IMG/VR virus record: IMGVR_UViG_3300023223_000304
Span: 1-47,264 of that record
Reading direction: 5' to 3' (one strand)
Source of the DNA: a virus
DNA: 47,264 nt
Below, one piece after another: positions 17,954-25,321 of the stretch; the stretch's first letter is position 1; each line of letters opens with the position of its first letter. The notes under the pieces were generated by a model. The model did not search any database. It worked only from the letters and a program-made list of their open reading frames with translations, and had not been told where the DNA came from. Position numbers and translations under genes: made by a program.

Positions 17954-18424
17954 TTAAGCCGTTTCGGTTGTAGGTAGATCAAAGTTGCAGATTCCACGAG
18001 TAGAGCTGCGGAATCCTGTGATCCTTGCACCTTTACCAGCAGTGTCAACAGCAAGAGATATTGAATCACTGTGGATTTCAACGGTCTTACCAACATCAAC
18101 AGCAGTAAATGTTCCAGCACCTACAGAAAATTCTGCTTCGGCTTTAATATTTTTGCGATACCATACGCGCTTTAGTTTTCCAGCAGTTGCATAATCTGCA
18201 TCACCTGCAACGATAGGCTCAGCCAAGATACCGACAAAATCAGCACCAGCGGCGTTTTCGGTTCCCATCAAAGTGTGGTTACCAGTAGTTGTGTTAGAAG
18301 AAATTTCGATAGCAATTGCAGCACCTTCAGCCATAGCGGTTGAGGCTTTCATTGCGAAATTCTTTGAGATCCAGTTACCATCAGAGGGTAAAAAGTTCTG
18401 TGTTACGTTAGCTGTTAAAGCCAT
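17954..18424 (-). CDS. Capsid decoration / minor head protein
   Basis: 156 aa. Ala/Gly/Val-rich beta protein (MKASTAMAEGAAIAIEISSN, LMGTENAAGADFVGILAEPI, VDVGKTVEIHSDSISLAVDT, RICNF-type end). The pattern EGAAxAIE...G...F.GIL.E is common in small head proteins encoded next to the major capsid gene. It is transcribed just after a terminator hairpin and 35 bases ahead of the capsid gene. Confidence 0.7.
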   Translation of the reverse strand: MALTANVTQNFLPSDGNWISKNFAMKASTAMAEGAAIAIEISSNTTTGNHTLMGTENAAGADFVGILAEPIVAGDADYATAGKLKRVWYRKNIKAEAEFSVGAGTFTAVDVGKTVEIHSDSISLAVDTAGKGARITGFRSSTRGICNFDLPTTETA

Positions 18425-18445
18425 GTTATATATAATTTAGTGTAA

Positions 18446-18472
18446 ATAAAAAGCTCCTCTCAGAGAGAGGGG
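18446..18472 (-). terminator. Rho-independent terminator upstream of the decoration gene
   Basis: Minus-strand RNA: CCTCTC-TCT-GAGAGG extended by two further pairs, followed by CTTTTTATTT. It separates the portal/scaffold genes from the decoration/capsid pair, so a capsid-specific promoter or partial readthrough is expected. I saw no convincing -35 box in the 25 bases before the decoration gene. Confidence 0.7.
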
Positions 18473-18497
18473 TGTGAATAACGGTGATTGAAACTAC

Positions 18498-18851
18498 TTA
18501 ATCCTTAAATAGTGTCTTCAAGTGATCATCAAGCTGTTTAACAGTTTGTTGTAGGTCTTCGGCTCCCCATAGTTTGTCTTCAACGCGATTGCGATTGTTT
18601 TGGAAAGTCTGGACTACAAGCTGCATTACATATTCAAGTTCACTCAGGTAGATGTTATCCACGAGAAGGTAACCAAGAATATTTTCAGCAACACCTTCAC
18701 ACCTCAAGTCTCTGAGTGCTGTAAGGTCAATTGCCTCATCTGTTACGATCCTTTTAAGCATGGATTCTGAGTATTCCTCAGTTTCTCCTTCTTTAAAGGT
18801 TACTAAGATACCTTCGATTTTTTCGATCTCTCGATCTCCGATATATGACAT
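18498..18851 (-). CDS. Unknown head-operon protein, 117 aa
   Basis: Mostly helical and acidic (MSYIGDREIEKIEGILVTFK ... LRCEGVAENILGYLLV ... LQQTVKQLDDHLKTLFKD). The ATG overlaps the preceding stop by one base. Size and position between scaffold and capsid would suit a small head-completion or tail-connector protein, but no signature confirms it. Confidence 0.6.
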   Translation of the reverse strand: MSYIGDREIEKIEGILVTFKEGETEEYSESMLKRIVTDEAIDLTALRDLRCEGVAENILGYLLVDNIYLSELEYVMQLVVQTFQNNRNRVEDKLWGAEDLQQTVKQLDDHLKTLFKD

Positions 18852-19297
18852 TAGTTAACGTATTTAGATGAAATATTATATTCTTGTCCTTCGTATTCAA
18901 CGGTATAGGTATTTTCCCCATCCTCAGTGATTATCTTTTTAACTTCTACGGTTTCCTTTTGGGTATCGTAGACGCTAGTAAGATAAGACATTTCAACTGT
19001 AGAAGTTTCTTTGCCATCACTTACAAGGTACTGCACAGTCTGATCTTCGACCTGACCATTCTTAGTGTATTTCACTAAATTAGTCAGAAGTCTCCATTCA
19101 ATAACAACCTGACCTTGATAAAGACTAATCTTTACTTTGATAGCTTGTTTTGTAGGGTTTTCCAGTCGAGCCATACGACCTTTGTCGGCCACCCTTGTTA
19201 GGAGGCTGATTTGTTCCTCCATCTGCTTCATTTTATCCATTGCCTGAGTAAGCATAGATTTATCAGAAGGCTTGCTGGCCTCGTTTTGATTTGGCAT
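18851..19297 (-). CDS. Unknown head-operon protein, 148 aa
   Basis: N-terminal helix (MLTQAMDKMKQMEEQISLLT) followed by a small beta domain (AIKVKISLYQGQVVIEWRLL, VQYLVSDGKETSTVEMSYLT, TYTVEYEGQEYNISSKYVN). A helix-plus-beta layout in this position is compatible with a head accessory protein. No family recognised. Confidence 0.6.
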   Translation of the reverse strand: MPNQNEASKPSDKSMLTQAMDKMKQMEEQISLLTRVADKGRMARLENPTKQAIKVKISLYQGQVVIEWRLLTNLVKYTKNGQVEDQTVQYLVSDGKETSTVEMSYLTSVYDTQKETVEVKKIITEDGENTYTVEYEGQEYNISSKYVN

Positions 19298-19302
19298 AAT
19301 TA

Positions 19303-20007
19303 TTAGTTAATTAGTTTTTCAGCTTCGGCGGTAGTAAGTCCAAGATGAGCAAGCATAGGCTTAACGTCATCCATGATCTTTTCGCCCTTGTCCTTCTTCA
19401 TTGAAGTCGCCGCTCCTACGCTAGTGGGAGAGGGTGGAGTATTTGGGTTTACCATATTAGGTTTAGTTCCTTTAACTTCATTTAGTGCCATCTTGTATAG
19501 ACTAGAGGCTTTAGAAAGAGTGTCGGGGTTATGTTGGTTTACAATTTTTAAGATCTTATTGTAGTCCTCACCTCCCAGTGTAATTTGGTTGTCATCAAAG
19601 AATTTCTCTTTGAACTCTTCAACTTTATTCTTTTCCTCGACTCTTCGTTCTTTCGCGAGTTCCTCCTGAACCAGTTGACTTACATTCTGCTCAGGCTTAT
19701 CGCCTTGGGCTTCTGCAATTAACTGATTGTAAGATTTGCCGAAAACTTCCTGCGCGATTTTGTCGGCATTGTCGGGGTCTTCATTGTGAAGCTCCCTGAT
19801 GTTTTCAGAGTTTCTATAAACAGAGTTAACTTGCCTTTGGTAAGATGCTTCGGCCTTGGCGGTCTTAGCTTCCTTACTATTAGCGATTGACTCGGTGATA
19901 GCTGTCTTCCTTTCGGATTGCAGTTTCTCAATTTGCTCTACTGACATTTCGTCAGTTAGTTCCTGCTTGGCTTCGTGGGCGGCAGAATCATTTGGGTCTA
20001 TTGGCAT
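19303..20007 (-). CDS. Capsid scaffold protein (probable)
   Basis: 234 aa, highly charged helical protein: an N-terminal Glu/Lys-rich coiled coil (SVEQIEKLQSERKTAITESI) and EENKVEEFKEKFF in the middle. A Pro/Asn linker (NPNTPPSPTSVGAAT) and a compact C-terminal helix pair (KIMDDVKPMLAHLGLTTAEA) follow, as in scaffold proteins whose C-terminus contacts capsid. Sits between portal and capsid genes and is the first gene after the structured leader and extended -10 promoter. Confidence 0.7.
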   Translation of the reverse strand: MPIDPNDSAAHEAKQELTDEMSVEQIEKLQSERKTAITESIANSKEAKTAKAEASYQRQVNSVYRNSENIRELHNEDPDNADKIAQEVFGKSYNQLIAEAQGDKPEQNVSQLVQEELAKERRVEEKNKVEEFKEKFFDDNQITLGGEDYNKILKIVNQHNPDTLSKASSLYKMALNEVKGTKPNMVNPNTPPSPTSVGAATSMKKDKGEKIMDDVKPMLAHLGLTTAEAEKLIN

Positions 20008-20203
20008 AAAATAAACAGTTAGATTCTGACCTTAGTACATCACTGTACGGTATCAGATGAAAGCACCCCATAGGGGATAGCTTTAAAGGAATAAACCTTT
20101 TTACCGTTGTGATGTTAAAGATCAGTAGCTTAGCTACTGCGTACACCAGATAACCCGCTAAGGACAACTGATGCACACAGTAACCAAGTAGCGGGTTTTA
20201 CGT
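20008..20203 (-). ncRNA. Structured 5' leader of the scaffold/capsid operon
   Basis: About 196 bases without a gene, downstream of an extended -10 promoter. It contains a 9-bp stem (20152-20160 with 20189-20197, AACCCGCTA/TAGCGGGTT) with a nested ACTG/CAGT pair, and a 7-bp stem with a TTA loop (20123-20139, CAGTAGC/GCTACTG). Two smaller hairpins, CCCC-ATA-GGGG and GTACATCACTGTAC, follow. A structured leader of this kind may set capsid-gene expression or be a regulatory binding site. No known riboswitch recognised. Confidence 0.55.
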
Positions 20204-20209
20204 TTATAT

Positions 20210-20218
20210 ATTATAACA
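20210..20218 (-). promoter_or_regulatory. Extended -10 promoter for scaffold/capsid genes
   Basis: Minus strand TG-T-TATAAT: perfect -10 hexamer at 20210-20215 with the extended TGn at 20216-20218. The -35 region (TTTGCA, 16-bp spacing) is weak, as usual for extended -10 sites. Predicted start near 20203. Confidence 0.6.
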
Positions 20219-20237
20219 CTTGGGGACTTAGTGCAAA

Positions 20238-20576
20238 TCATTTTTTCTCTACCTCATATGGTAACTGAGTGAGGGCATTAATTTTACCTGTACTATCAAT
20301 TTTTGCCTCACTCCTCATAAGATCCGAAAGATAATCGCAAAATTGAATCCAGTCTCTTCGTTGTTGAATCTGTTCTTTAGTATTGGCTGCCATTCCTGTT
20401 TTGACAATAGCGAACTTAATCTTTTGCAGTATTTCGTGCAGTTGACCCTCCTTGTGCAGCTTTGAGAGATACTTCTTGTCGATTTCATCAAGGTTTTCAA
20501 CTGTTACTGATAAAAAAGCCCTTAAAAAGTGGTCGTGCAGTTGATTACCAAATAATTTCAGAATGAGTTTTAACAT
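20238..20576 (-). CDS. Unknown helical protein after portal, 112 aa
   Basis: Mostly amphipathic helix (MLKLILKLFGNQLHDHFLRA ... LSKLHKEGQLHEILQKIKFA ... WIQFCDYLSDLMRSEAKI). It follows the portal stop by one base (20577), so it is probably translated with portal. The capsid promoter overlaps its end. No family recognised. Confidence 0.6.
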   Translation of the reverse strand: MLKLILKLFGNQLHDHFLRAFLSVTVENLDEIDKKYLSKLHKEGQLHEILQKIKFAIVKTGMAANTKEQIQQRRDWIQFCDYLSDLMRSEAKIDSTGKINALTQLPYEVEKK

Positions 20577-22532
20577 TTAGCGGGTTTCAGTGGCCGTCTG
20601 GCCTTGTAAGTTTTCACCAGCAACCTGAGCAAGTTCATCTCTATTATTGCGTTCTGGTTGGGTTTGCGCTTTGAATGGTAGAGGTAAATCTTCGACAAGT
20701 CCAGCTCGTAGTTTCTTTTGATCTTCTGCTTGCCCCTTCTCATTAGTAAAGTACTTGTCAGCATTGAATCCGAATCCTTCGATCTGATCCATAATGAAAG
20801 CCTTTGAGTCGAAGCCTAGTTCTTCAAATATCTCTGGTTTAACACTTGCCATTTCAGTCATTGATTTCATGAACTCCCTTAGCTCGAACTTATCAAGCTC
20901 ACGCATGATAGGAGTGGTCGAAGGGGTAGTAACTTGAATATCAATATTAGACTGAATCATTTGTGGCGTGATCTCTAGGAAGGTGAAAGAGTCTTGCTTG
21001 TCTTCGATCTCAACTCCAACAGTGTCAGCCACTCCATCCTTAATACCTTTGAGGTCTTTCTGTACTCCTTCAAGGGCGATAGTTCGGAATTCTCCAGTAC
21101 CTATGATCTTCTTACCTGTAGTGGTAGGCATGAAAGCCTGCATGTTTGCTAGGCGTTGACGAGCCATTCTAGTATAGAAGAAGTCAGCAAGCTTCATTGA
21201 TATACCAATACCCTTTAGCTTTGTAACCTCTTGTAAGCGAGCCTCGAAAGCTGTTTTAGTTGGTGCGCCAGCTAGGGAGTTGTTATCAATCCCTGTCATC
21301 CATGTAGCATCGTTTCGTTGCAGTTCGTCTAGTTGGATTAGTCCACCGTCCATAGCGGGAGGCTTCAAATACTGCGCCCCTGAAATATCACCGTCAAAGC
21401 TCCATAGTTGATTTATACCTGACACTAGGCTAGTTGAATCAAGTGCCACGCCCCCTCCAACAGCCAAAGCATATGTATTCGATCCTCTGACAAAATCGAC
21501 AATCTGGTTACGAGTAGTATTGCGCTCAAATTTAGTTGATTCCAGTATTTCACATTCCCCTGTTCCATATATTTCGTTAAGTCTCTTATGATCTGTTAAA
21601 AATGAGATTGGTAGTTCACCATGAGGGTAGGGATTAGCCGTCTCTCGAATTACTACGTTAAAGTTGATTGTCTCAATTAGAATACCCTTTTCAATGTTGT
21701 AGTATGACATCTTGCGGTACTTGTTCTGAAAGCTCTCTCCATTGTATAGCTCCTCGGTAGTCTGAAAAGGTTCTGATATGTTTCCGTTGTAAGGATTCTT
21801 TAACGCTTCTTCAATGTTTCTATAGTTGGGGTCGTTCTCTAGTTGCTTGATCTGGTCATAGGTCATGTCTCGTTCCTGTATAAAACAGTCAGGAGCTTCT
21901 TCTATTCTATGAACAGGAGCCATCCATACATCACGAATATCCCACGCCCTACCTTTAAGCCATGACTTAGTCTGTTCTTCCTTCTTGTGGCCTATCTTTC
22001 CATCCTTTCCATAAACAGGAGTAAATCTAGTTCGGCGTTCTGTATGTAGATATTCATACCAAGGATAAGTACCGTAAATGTAAGCCCCCATGTAGAGGTC
22101 AAATAGTTCCTCATCAGTATCAGCCTCATTCCATACGAAGTCGAATAGCTTAGAGGTTACACTGACCTTCTTTACATCATCTGGCTCGGTAGGCTTGTAC
22201 TTGATGTTAGGACGCTCAGCTAAAGAGTCAGCCATCTTATTACGAATGGTAGCTTTCTCAATGGGTAGATTAGTTCGGGCTGTGTTGTCGCCGTTCCAAT
22301 TAGTAACCGCCTCAAACTGTTTGTGCCTTAAATCCCAGTGATCATCAGGGCGAGAAGAGTCCATTTCGGTAAACCTTCCTGTTAGGAAAGATAGTATACG
22401 ATCGTCATGTTCTTCGTCAAAATTACCATCTAATAAAAAAACAAGCTCCATGGATTCATCCAAAGGCTCGTTTAAAGTGATCTCTTCCTTAGCGGGTTTT
22501 GCCTTCAACTCATACAAGTCGTCTTGTGGCAA
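20577..22532 (-). CDS. Portal protein
   Basis: 651 aa, usual size for podoviral portals. Portal-like features are DDHWDLRHKQFEAVTNWNGD, LPIEKATIRNKMADSLAERP, YIYGTYPWYEYLHTERR, a helix-rich middle (TRNQIVDFVRGSN, NDATWMTGIDNNSLAGAPTK) and a C-terminal acidic/helical barrel region. The frame opens at TTG (22532-22530) with an in-frame TAA shortly upstream. The next ATG is codon 28, so the true start is TTG or Met28. Neighbours are a 112-aa protein, scaffold and capsid. Forms the DNA-entry vertex. Confidence 0.85.
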   Translation of the reverse strand: MPQDDLYELKAKPAKEEITLNEPLDESMELVFLLDGNFDEEHDDRILSFLTGRFTEMDSSRPDDHWDLRHKQFEAVTNWNGDNTARTNLPIEKATIRNKMADSLAERPNIKYKPTEPDDVKKVSVTSKLFDFVWNEADTDEELFDLYMGAYIYGTYPWYEYLHTERRTRFTPVYGKDGKIGHKKEEQTKSWLKGRAWDIRDVWMAPVHRIEEAPDCFIQERDMTYDQIKQLENDPNYRNIEEALKNPYNGNISEPFQTTEELYNGESFQNKYRKMSYYNIEKGILIETINFNVVIRETANPYPHGELPISFLTDHKRLNEIYGTGECEILESTKFERNTTRNQIVDFVRGSNTYALAVGGGVALDSTSLVSGINQLWSFDGDISGAQYLKPPAMDGGLIQLDELQRNDATWMTGIDNNSLAGAPTKTAFEARLQEVTKLKGIGISMKLADFFYTRMARQRLANMQAFMPTTTGKKIIGTGEFRTIALEGVQKDLKGIKDGVADTVGVEIEDKQDSFTFLEITPQMIQSNIDIQVTTPSTTPIMRELDKFELREFMKSMTEMASVKPEIFEELGFDSKAFIMDQIEGFGFNADKYFTNEKGQAEDQKKLRAGLVEDLPLPFKAQTQPERNNRDELAQVAGENLQGQTATETR

Positions 22533-22551
22533 AGGTTTTTGTTAGGTATTT

Positions 22552-22677
22552 CTATTTTAACATGCTTTCCATAAGATCGGCAACAGCTTCTACAATTGTA
22601 TCAGCATCATTTTCTGGCATGTTTCCTAAAGTGGAGCGTAAGAGTGTTGCTATGGCTTTAATGGTTTCGTTATTCAT
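22552..22677 (-). CDS. 41-aa unknown protein
   Basis: MNNETIKAIATLLRSTLGNM ... ends LMESMLK. Compact helical peptide that fills the gap before portal. The spacing (10 bases after the 89-aa gene, 19 before portal) fits a co-transcribed gene. Confidence 0.55.
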   Translation of the reverse strand: MNNETIKAIATLLRSTLGNMPENDADTIVEAVADLMESMLK

Positions 22678-22687
22678 AGTAATAAAG

Positions 22688-22957
22688 TTAAAGGGTTTTA
22701 ATTATCTGGTCTAGGGCTTTGTTGTATGAGAGGCACTTGCAAAGATCAAAGAACTCATCGCAAACGGTACAACCTATTTTACTTTCTGTTTTCTTCTTCA
22801 TCCCCTCCACCCTCTGTTTAATCTCTTCTAGTTGTGCTTTTAGCTCTTGCTCTAGGAAAGTAACCTGCTGATTTTGGCAATCACATTTAGGCTTATGATG
22901 AGTGGCACAAAAGTTATTTCTAAACCGTGCTTTACTCTCTTCTATAAATTTACTCAT
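22688..22957 (-). CDS. Small Zn-binding protein, 89 aa
   Basis: CATHH...CDC near residues 17-27 and CTVCDEF...CKC near 63-74 make two plausible metal clusters around a central charged helix (FLEQELKAQLEEIKQRVEG). One of many small Cys-rich proteins in this region. Leader TTTAACCCCCACCCC has no Shine-Dalgarno. Confidence 0.6.
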   Translation of the reverse strand: MSKFIEESKARFRNNFCATHHKPKCDCQNQQVTFLEQELKAQLEEIKQRVEGMKKKTESKIGCTVCDEFFDLCKCLSYNKALDQIIKTL

Positions 22958-22981
22958 CTTATTTAGGTTATGGGGTGGGGG

Positions 22982-23101
22982 TTAAAGTTTTTTCCACCAG
23001 CTTAGTCCGCATCTTATGCAGTGTCTATATTTTCCTGTTGCTTGATTGTCCGCTCTCCAATCTCCCCACCTGTGCCAGAATATGTAGCAAATTAGTTTCA
23101 T
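22982..23101 (-). CDS. 39-aa zinc-ribbon-like protein
   Basis: MKLICYIFWHRWGDWRADNQ ... HCIRCGLSWWKKL. Contains C-x2-C plus a preceding Cys/His pair, Trp-rich. Fits between flanking genes with leader ATTTAATAACTAAAGGAAG. Function unknown. Confidence 0.55.
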   Translation of the reverse strand: MKLICYIFWHRWGDWRADNQATGKYRHCIRCGLSWWKKL

Positions 23102-23132
23102 CTTCCTTTAGTTATTAAATAGTGAACAAGTC

Positions 23133-23237
23133 TTAACTAAAATACACAACCAATCCAATTCCTGAAAAGAATCCTAGATAGAACATTCCCCAAAGTACTA
23201 AAATAATTCCCGTGCTTGAATCTGTCCATGTTTTCAT
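23133..23237 (-). CDS. 34-aa single-pass membrane protein
   Basis: MKTWTDSSTGIILVLWGMFY ... GLVVYFS, a single hydrophobic helix. Preceded by AACCCCTACCTTAAACAATACCTAAT. Function unknown. Confidence 0.5.
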   Translation of the reverse strand: MKTWTDSSTGIILVLWGMFYLGFFSGIGLVVYFS

Positions 23238-23265
23238 ATTAGGTATTGTTTAAGGTAGGGGTTAT

Positions 23266-23523
23266 TTACATGATCTTAGGTGATATATCACGCACACAAT
23301 TGCAAAGCCTCTCGTCTTTATGACACACGCCACACTTCCACTGTTTCTTTTCTTCAAAGCTTACCTCACACTGGCAAATATTCCAGTTACACATGCAGTT
23401 TTTTGATCTAGGCTTACCACCAACCATGGCACAGTCAATAATGTACTCATGTATCGTTCCTCTAGCATTATGCTGAATCTCTATTAGCTGATCGTCTGTG
23501 AGGTTTAGGGTTATGGAGTTCAT
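23266..23523 (-). CDS. Cys-rich Zn protein, 85 aa (MN-ITLNLTDDQL family)
   Basis: Shares the N-terminal MNSITLNLTDDQL with the 103-aa protein at 23786-24097 (MNQITLNLTDDQL). The C-terminal half has CMCNWNICQC and CGVCHKDERLCNC, two tight Zn-type clusters. The shared start lies in a repeated 29-base DNA segment (23486-23514 and 24060-24088). Confidence 0.65.
   Translation of the reverse strand: MNSITLNLTDDQLIEIQHNARGTIHEYIIDCAMVGGKPRSKNCMCNWNICQCEVSFEEKKQWKCGVCHKDERLCNCVRDISPKIM
23486..23514. repeat. 29-base gene-start repeat, copy c
   Basis: Identical to 24060-24088. Encodes residues of the ITLNLTDDQL start module. A shorter third copy is at 23763-23793. Confidence 0.9.
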
Positions 23524-23763
23524 TTAATTAATGTTACATCTACAATCACAATAACTTCCTCTCTCCCTTCCTTCGTAGTATCCTTCTCTTTTTCCTCGTT
23601 CGTACCCTTGTTTAAAGGCTTCATTTTTTAATTCATTCTCCCTTATAGCTTGAGTAGCAGTGTCAATAACTGGTTCAAGTTCTATTTCCTCAAAGGGGTT
23701 CTTATTCTTATCAAACTTATCTTGTAATATGCTTAGAGCATACTTTGTAATTTTAAATTTCAT
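23524..23763 (-). CDS. 79-aa protein with charged tail
   Basis: Start placed at the ATG coding MKFKITKYALSILQDKF (23763) because it overlaps the TGA of a preceding 9-codon ORF (ATGA) and lies after the upstream gene; the longer frame would run inside that neighbour. C-terminus is Arg/Glu/Gly-rich (GYERGKREGYYEGRERG) and ends CDCRCNIN. Function unknown. Confidence 0.55.
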   Translation of the reverse strand: MKFKITKYALSILQDKFDKNKNPFEEIELEPVIDTATQAIRENELKNEAFKQGYERGKREGYYEGRERGSYCDCRCNIN

Positions 23764-23789
23764 GTGAGGTTTAGGGTTATTTGGTTCAT
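23760..23789 (-). CDS. Truncated 9-codon leader ORF (MNQITLNLT)
   Basis: A partial copy of the MNQITLNLTDDQL start that reads nine codons and stops in TGA, overlapping the ATG of the 79-aa gene by ATGA and the stop of the 103-aa gene by ATGA. It lies in a 31-base repeat (23763-23793 = 24071-24101). Could couple translation or be a remnant of duplication. Confidence 0.4.
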   Translation of the reverse strand: MNQITLNLT

Positions 23790-23793
23790 GATT
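23763..23793. repeat. 31-base gene-start repeat, copy b
   Basis: Identical to 24071-24101. Together with the copy near 23.5 kb it marks three related gene starts within 0.6 kb. Confidence 0.9.
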
Positions 23794-24097
23794 TAAACTT
23801 TTCTTCAAACGCTTTTTTTGATTTATCGCAAAAGTCATGAAAGCAATCGATAGTATCTTCTGTTCCCTCAAGTGTTAAGGGTTTACATCCGCACTCCTTT
23901 TCCTTCTCCATAAAAACATTTTCACCACAATCCTTGCATATGAAGGAGTCGTGAATAGCCTTACTAAAATCATCTGGGGGATAGTGAACTCCTTTTATAC
24001 AATCCTCTTTAAATTTGTAATCATCCTTCACCTCCCCAAGAATCTTCAATACTCCCTTGAGCTGATCGTCTGTGAGGTTTAGGGTTATTTGGTTCAT
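23786..24097 (-). CDS. Cys-rich Zn protein, 103 aa (MN-ITLNLTDDQL family)
   Basis: MNQITLNLTDDQLKGVLKIL..., CKDCGENVFMEKEKECGCK in the middle (Zn ribbon), and a C-terminal CFHDFCDKSKKAF. Paralogue at the N-terminus of the 85-aa protein. Its TGA overlaps the ATG of the 9-codon ORF. Function unknown. Confidence 0.65.
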   Translation of the reverse strand: MNQITLNLTDDQLKGVLKILGEVKDDYKFKEDCIKGVHYPPDDFSKAIHDSFICKDCGENVFMEKEKECGCKPLTLEGTEDTIDCFHDFCDKSKKAFEEKFKS

Positions 24098-24101
24098 GAT
24101 T
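24060..24101. repeat. Gene-start repeat, copy a
   Basis: Contains both the 29-base match to 23486-23514 and the 31-base match to 23763-23793. It spans the start codon of the 103-aa gene. Confidence 0.9.
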
Positions 24102-24285
24102 AATCGTGTTTAAATCTAGGCTCTACATAGTTTTTGTACCAACGATAAACGAAGAAGTCAAAGAAGCTCATTTTACATCCTATACCACTTGTAGCGTCCC
24201 ATGTGTAAAGCAATTCAAGTATGATAGAACGACTACGACCATAAGGATTATAATTCTTGCTGTTTTTGTCGGTTATCTTCTTCAT
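24100..24285 (-). CDS. 61-aa unknown protein
   Basis: MKKITDKNSKNYNPYGRSRS ... FFDFFVYRWYKNYVEPRFKHD. Aromatic and basic, no motif recognised. Leader AACCCCCATAAGACTAAATAACT before ATG. Confidence 0.55.
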   Translation of the reverse strand: MKKITDKNSKNYNPYGRSRSIILELLYTWDATSGIGCKMSFFDFFVYRWYKNYVEPRFKHD

Positions 24286-24314
24286 AGTTATTTAGTCTTA
24301 TGGGGGTTACTTTG

Positions 24315-24491
24315 TTAAAAGAACTTCCAAAATATCAGGGTCAAAATGTTTGAAGAAATTAACAAGCAGAGTGGAAACAATGCCCATTTCCAATTCTTGC
24401 ATAAATTATTGCTCCGTAAGTAATACAGGGTTAAGTCTGCTGCAAAATATCCTGCTATGAAGGGAATGAGAAGCTTTAGAAAAAAGATCAT
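24315..24491 (-). CDS. 58-aa two-pass membrane protein
   Basis: MIFFLKLLIPFIAGYFAADL and WALFPLCLLISSNILTLIFW are two hydrophobic helices joined by a basic loop (RSNNLCKNWK). Leader AACCCCAATACT. Could modify the host membrane; function unknown. Confidence 0.55.
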   Translation of the reverse strand: MIFFLKLLIPFIAGYFAADLTLYYLRSNNLCKNWKWALFPLCLLISSNILTLIFWKFF

Positions 24492-24516
24492 AGTATTGGG
24501 GTTATTTCTTAAGGGG

Positions 24517-24798
24517 TTACTTCAATAGTCTTTCTTTGAAGTCTTTGTTTTGTTTCTTTACTTGGTTGACTCCCTGAATTTCATGATAATAGTTCCCTTG
24601 TATATCTTTCCATTCATTTTTCATTTTCTCCTCCTCACAATCAATATCATCTGCTATGGAGTTGTAGATTTGGTCTATAATCTTTTCAAATTCCTCTTCA
24701 AATCCTTCCCCTAATCCGTGTATGCAACATTCATACCGATCACACCATCCACCGCCTAACTTGATTAGCATCTCCTTTGCTTTAGTCTTATTAATCAT
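24517..24798 (-). CDS. 93-aa unknown acidic protein
   Basis: MINKTKAKEMLIKLGGGWCD..., central EEFEKIIDQIYNSIADDI, C-terminal basic KKQNKDFKERLLK. One CDRYECCIHG cluster may bind metal. The leader TAAGACTAAATAACT is shared with the 61-aa gene. Confidence 0.55.
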   Translation of the reverse strand: MINKTKAKEMLIKLGGGWCDRYECCIHGLGEGFEEEFEKIIDQIYNSIADDIDCEEEKMKNEWKDIQGNYYHEIQGVNQVKKQNKDFKERLLK

Positions 24799-24800
24799 AG

Positions 24801-25208
24801 TTATTTAGTCTTAGGTGGCTTGCAAATCATACAGGTGCAATTGGGTTGGTGCTCCTTTTCTTTGGGCTTCACGACCTTAATTCCTGTTATATCCTCTGCA
24901 TCTTTTTGTAGTGCCTTTCTTATTCCCTCCTCTTTAGATACTACTGTAGGTTCTAAGACACCTCGTCTTTGTTCGCATTTTTTACAGTGTGATACTCCAT
25001 TATGCTTAAAAGGTAACCTTATCCACTCATGCTCACACTCTTTAGCTTCCTTGGGGGGTTCTTGAAACTTTCCTTGATTTTTAGCCTCTATACACTCTAA
25101 GACAAATCGCTCTTGGCTAAACCTTCCCTTTGATGAAGAACGCTCGTAGCATTTTTCTCTTACAAATTGGTGAAGGTCATCTGGTATATCTATCTGTAAT
25201 TTACCCAT
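24801..25208 (-). CDS. RHH-like N-terminal protein with Zn motifs, 135 aa
   Basis: Residues 1-45 (MGKLQIDIPDDLHQFVREKC, then FSQERFVLECIEA) resemble a ribbon-helix-helix DNA-binding unit: one strand then two helices. Then CEHEW...HCKKCEQRR (Zn ribbon) and C-terminal CTCMICK. First gene after a terminator and tandem promoters, so possibly an operon-proximal regulator. Prediction by pattern only. Confidence 0.6.
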   Translation of the reverse strand: MGKLQIDIPDDLHQFVREKCYERSSSKGRFSQERFVLECIEAKNQGKFQEPPKEAKECEHEWIRLPFKHNGVSHCKKCEQRRGVLEPTVVSKEEGIRKALQKDAEDITGIKVVKPKEKEHQPNCTCMICKPPKTK

Positions 25209-25212
25209 ACAT

Positions 25213-25260
25213 ATTATAATTAAATCATACTAAGTATATCAACATATAACAATAAGTCAA
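25213..25260 (-). promoter_or_regulatory. Tandem sigma-70-like promoters
   Basis: Minus strand: TTGACT (25255-25260), 16 bp, TATACT (25233-25238). Overlapping it is TTGATA (25237-25242), 18 bp, TATAAT (25213-25218). The second -10 ends only 4 bases before the ATG at 25208, so that transcript would be almost leaderless. The first gives an 18-base leader. Confidence 0.6.
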
Positions 25261-25268
25261 AGAGAAAA

Positions 25269-25290
25269 GGATCACCATTGCCAGTGATCC
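25269..25290 (-). terminator. Rho-independent terminator after the terminase genes
   Basis: Minus RNA GGATCAC-TGGCAATG-GTGATCC (7-bp perfect stem) followed by TTTTCTCTTT. It ends the terminase operon 31 bases past the 92-aa gene and precedes the tandem promoters. Confidence 0.7.
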
Positions 25291-25321
25291 CTAACCCCAT
25301 TTCGTTGGTAGTGTAGCATAA

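Noticed and set aside
23524-23871. 115-codon version of the 79-aa gene
   Set aside because: Its first 36 codons run out of frame within the upstream gene; the ATGA-coupled start at 23763 is better.
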